Source: Pelargonium cotyledonis (Eukaryota > Streptophyta > Magnoliopsida > Geraniales > Geraniaceae). From it: 20,374 nucleotides of DNA. The DNA is taken from NCBI GenBank assembly GCA_036897625.1, contig JAYMTA010001364.1, forward strand, positions 1 to 20,374, in the 5' to 3' direction. This document shows positions 18,650 through 20,374 of the stretch, in pieces; within the stretch, counting starts at the first letter, position 1; every line of letters starts with the position of its first letter. Under the pieces are notes generated by a model, which was given only the letters and a program-made list of their open reading frames with translations, was not told the DNA's origin and ran no database searches. The translations under genes were made by a program, and so were the position numbers.

Positions 18650-19990
18650 TGTCTGTCTTTTCTGCCCCATTATTTTCTTTAGCATGTTACAGATTGTAAT
18701 GCCTATTGTTGTGCACCAGGTGCTGGAGAATTCATTGTAAGTTTGTAACTAGCACTTCTGAACACGAGTTTGTTTAAGATATATGTTGAGATGGAACCAT
18801 GCATGATTGCACTAGTGTTATTGCAAGTTACAGAACAGTTACAGAACAGTTCCAGGGTAACATTACCTTGAGTTCCAGTGTTCCACCACCCAAGAGTCAT
18901 TTGGAATATGTTTAGGATGGTCAGCTAAGAATATGTGTTGGTTTATATATATGTATGTGCAAGCAGGTTGCTTTGTTGCCTACTTATGTGTTGGTTTACC
19001 TGGCTATATATATGTGTGTTGTTTGATCTTAAATATATGATTCACAGAGGCAATGTGGCCATAATTTGCTAGTGTTATTTGATTGCATAGAACAAGATTA
19101 TCCCGTATTTGTTCTCGTTCACTTCCACTCATGACAACTACATCAAAGCTTCTTTTCCGGTGTTTGAGGCCCTTCCCTCCCTAGGACATAGTTGTTGAGG
19201 GATGATTGTCATGCCCTCGAAAGCATGAGTTAACATCGTCTGGAAAGTCCGATCGCCATGCCCACAGTAACATGGATTGACTTTATCATTACACTAATTC
19301 TCTCGAATGTTTAGATACTCCCTAAAGCGAAATAAGCTTGTAGATGCTTTAATGTACTCCACATGATATGCGAGAGACATGTTGTATGACCTGCCTAACG
19401 TATGCAAATAGTGCGTTCAAAAAGCTAGAGCTCAAAACCGATGTGGGCCATGAAGTGGATGCATTATTTGTGAGTATAAATACTATCTTGATAAGAGATG
19501 AGATTCTTATTAATTGCATTTACAATTTCTTTTCCCAACTCTTGTTATTCTCGGGCAAGATCTTAATCTCATGTTGGAGGTGAAATCTCGAAAACACATA
19601 TACGATCTATGTTTAAGGTTTATCTTCTCACTTTGATCACATGTTCAAAACTCATACATGAAAAATCGAGTGGACATCTAGACTTAAAACAAGAGTTAAA
19701 TAAATTTTTTAGACACATCCTAATACACTTGAAATAATTGAATCAAAATAGTACATTACCACCTAAATCAGAACGTATGGATTAAACCCATTTATAATTA
19801 TGCCCCAATAGTTGCATGCAAATTTTCCGATCAAACAGAGCCATTTCTATAAATATATAAACCCAACATCCGTTTAAAAATAAGAAAATAGTTCCAAGAA
19901 AGAACAAAAACAAATGTTCTCCATCATCCAAAAGTTATAATAGTATATAACAAATCGACCTCTCAGGTAATTTTAATCTAAAAAATTGGC
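18650..19990. other. 3' UTR of PFD2 and intergenic region
   Basis: The first 100-150 bases are probably the PFD2 3' UTR; no strong AATAAA was found. Further on lie a short tandem repeat (ttacagaacag twice, about 18828-18850) and two copies of 'tatgtgttggttta' near 18933 and 18984 with TA-rich runs. Bases 19080-19330 are less AT-rich but show no coding match. A 71-codon open frame at 19368 has no recognised homology. No gene is supported. Confidence 0.5.
19849..19856 (+). promoter_or_regulatory. TATA box of the EF-hand gene
   Basis: TATAAATA in the context ttctataaatatataaac, about 160 bases before the start codon. It predicts a start of transcription near 19885. A CATGCA (RY-type) motif at 19815-19820 lies just upstream; RY motifs are bound by seed-related B3 factors, but a single copy is weak evidence. 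Confidence 0.55.
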
Positions 19991-20007
19991 AAAACTCGGA
20001 GACAAAG

Positions 20008-20374
20008 ATGGGTGTGGTGATTATAGATGGCGCGACGGTGCGCAATTTCGTGACGGACGAGGCGGCTTTCACGGCGAGCGTGGACGAGCGGTTCGCGGAG
20101 CTCGATCTCAACAACGACGGCGTATTGTCCCGGGCGGAGCTGCGCAAGGCATTCGAGTCGATGAGGCTCATCGAGGCGCACTTCGGCGTGGACAACACCA
20201 CGCCGCCGGAGCACCTCACCAAGCTCTACGACGACATCTTCGAGAAATTCGACTGCGACCACAGCGGCACCGTTGATCTGGAGGAGTTCAGATCGGAGAT
20301 GAAGGCGATCATGCTCGCCATCGCCGACGGCCTCGGCTCCTTCCCCATTCAAATGGCACTCGAGGACAATGACC
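20008..20374 (+). CDS. EF-hand calcium-binding protein, 5' part (cut by the right edge)
   Basis: The first 122 codons from ATG at 20008 (context acaaagATGGG). Two EF-hand loops are complete in their ligand positions: DLNNDGVLSRAE (about residues 34-45) and DCDHSGTVDLEE (about residues 82-93). Each is preceded by an amphipathic helix (ERFAEL; LYDDIFEKF). The order MGVVIIDGATVRNFV, the two loops with a long linker holding TPPE, and AIADGLGS..IQMALED match a conserved group of short plant EF-hand proteins of about 150-170 aa (like Arabidopsis At1g64850, from memory). Their role is presumed calcium sensing or buffering; the partner is unknown. Codons are strongly G/C-ending, unlike the AT-rich flanks. 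The frame is intact to the edge, and 30-50 residues are probably missing. Confidence 0.93.
   Translation, partial: MGVVIIDGATVRNFVTDEAAFTASVDERFAELDLNNDGVLSRAELRKAFESMRLIEAHFGVDNTTPPEHLTKLYDDIFEKFDCDHSGTVDLEEFRSEMKAIMLAIADGLGSFPIQMALEDND

Noticed and set aside
19978..20352. Long minus-strand open frame over the EF-hand gene
   Set aside because: Antisense shadow of a G/C-ending coding exon; the plus strand has two perfect EF-hand loops.
1..20374. CRISPR arrays, bacterial operons or a novel defence system
   Set aside because: Nothing of the kind is seen; the window is ordinary plant nuclear DNA.

Overview
The window is nuclear DNA of a flowering plant, most likely a eudicot. The evidence is AT-rich introns with GT/AG borders, plant-type housekeeping genes, two Stowaway-like MITEs, tRNA-derived SINEs and a decayed plant LINE. 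The species cannot be named from the sequence alone.

Left part (1-5800): an MFSD12-like major facilitator superfamily gene lies on the minus strand. Seven coding exons can be joined in frame (4136 down to 419, 264 codons). This is the N-terminal half of the protein; the rest lies beyond the left edge. A 5' UTR intron and a TATA box near 5790 give the probable promoter. A tRNA-derived SINE sits in the intron at the left edge. Two introns carry old direct duplications (45 bp and 100 bp), and the 5' UTR intron holds a less AT-rich open stretch of unknown nature (5036-5410).

Middle (5800-12000): after about 0.8 kb of intergenic DNA comes a 5.4 kb non-LTR retrotransposon (LINE) on the minus strand. 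It is 5'-truncated and has a 13-base poly(A) tail at its 3' end. ORF1 has an RRM; ORF2 has an AP-type endonuclease, a reverse transcriptase (FADD box) and a zinc-binding zf-RVT domain. It is dead: 11 in-frame stops and three frameshifts. From the truncation point to the first frameshift, ORF1 and ORF2 share one reading frame.

Right-centre (12000-15900): repeat-rich intergenic DNA. It holds degenerate SINE-like copies, a 188 bp near-perfect inverted repeat whose right arm has a 24 bp tandem duplication, and two related Stowaway-like MITEs flanked by TA.

Right part (15938-20374): three plus-strand genes. They are a small unknown membrane protein (98 aa) with a clear TATA box, prefoldin subunit 2 (148 aa, coding part in one exon, 1.3 kb 5' UTR intron, GCCCA-type promoter motifs), and the first 122 codons of a two-EF-hand calcium-binding protein cut by the right edge. 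The genes are unrelated single plant genes; nothing suggests an operon or a joint pathway.
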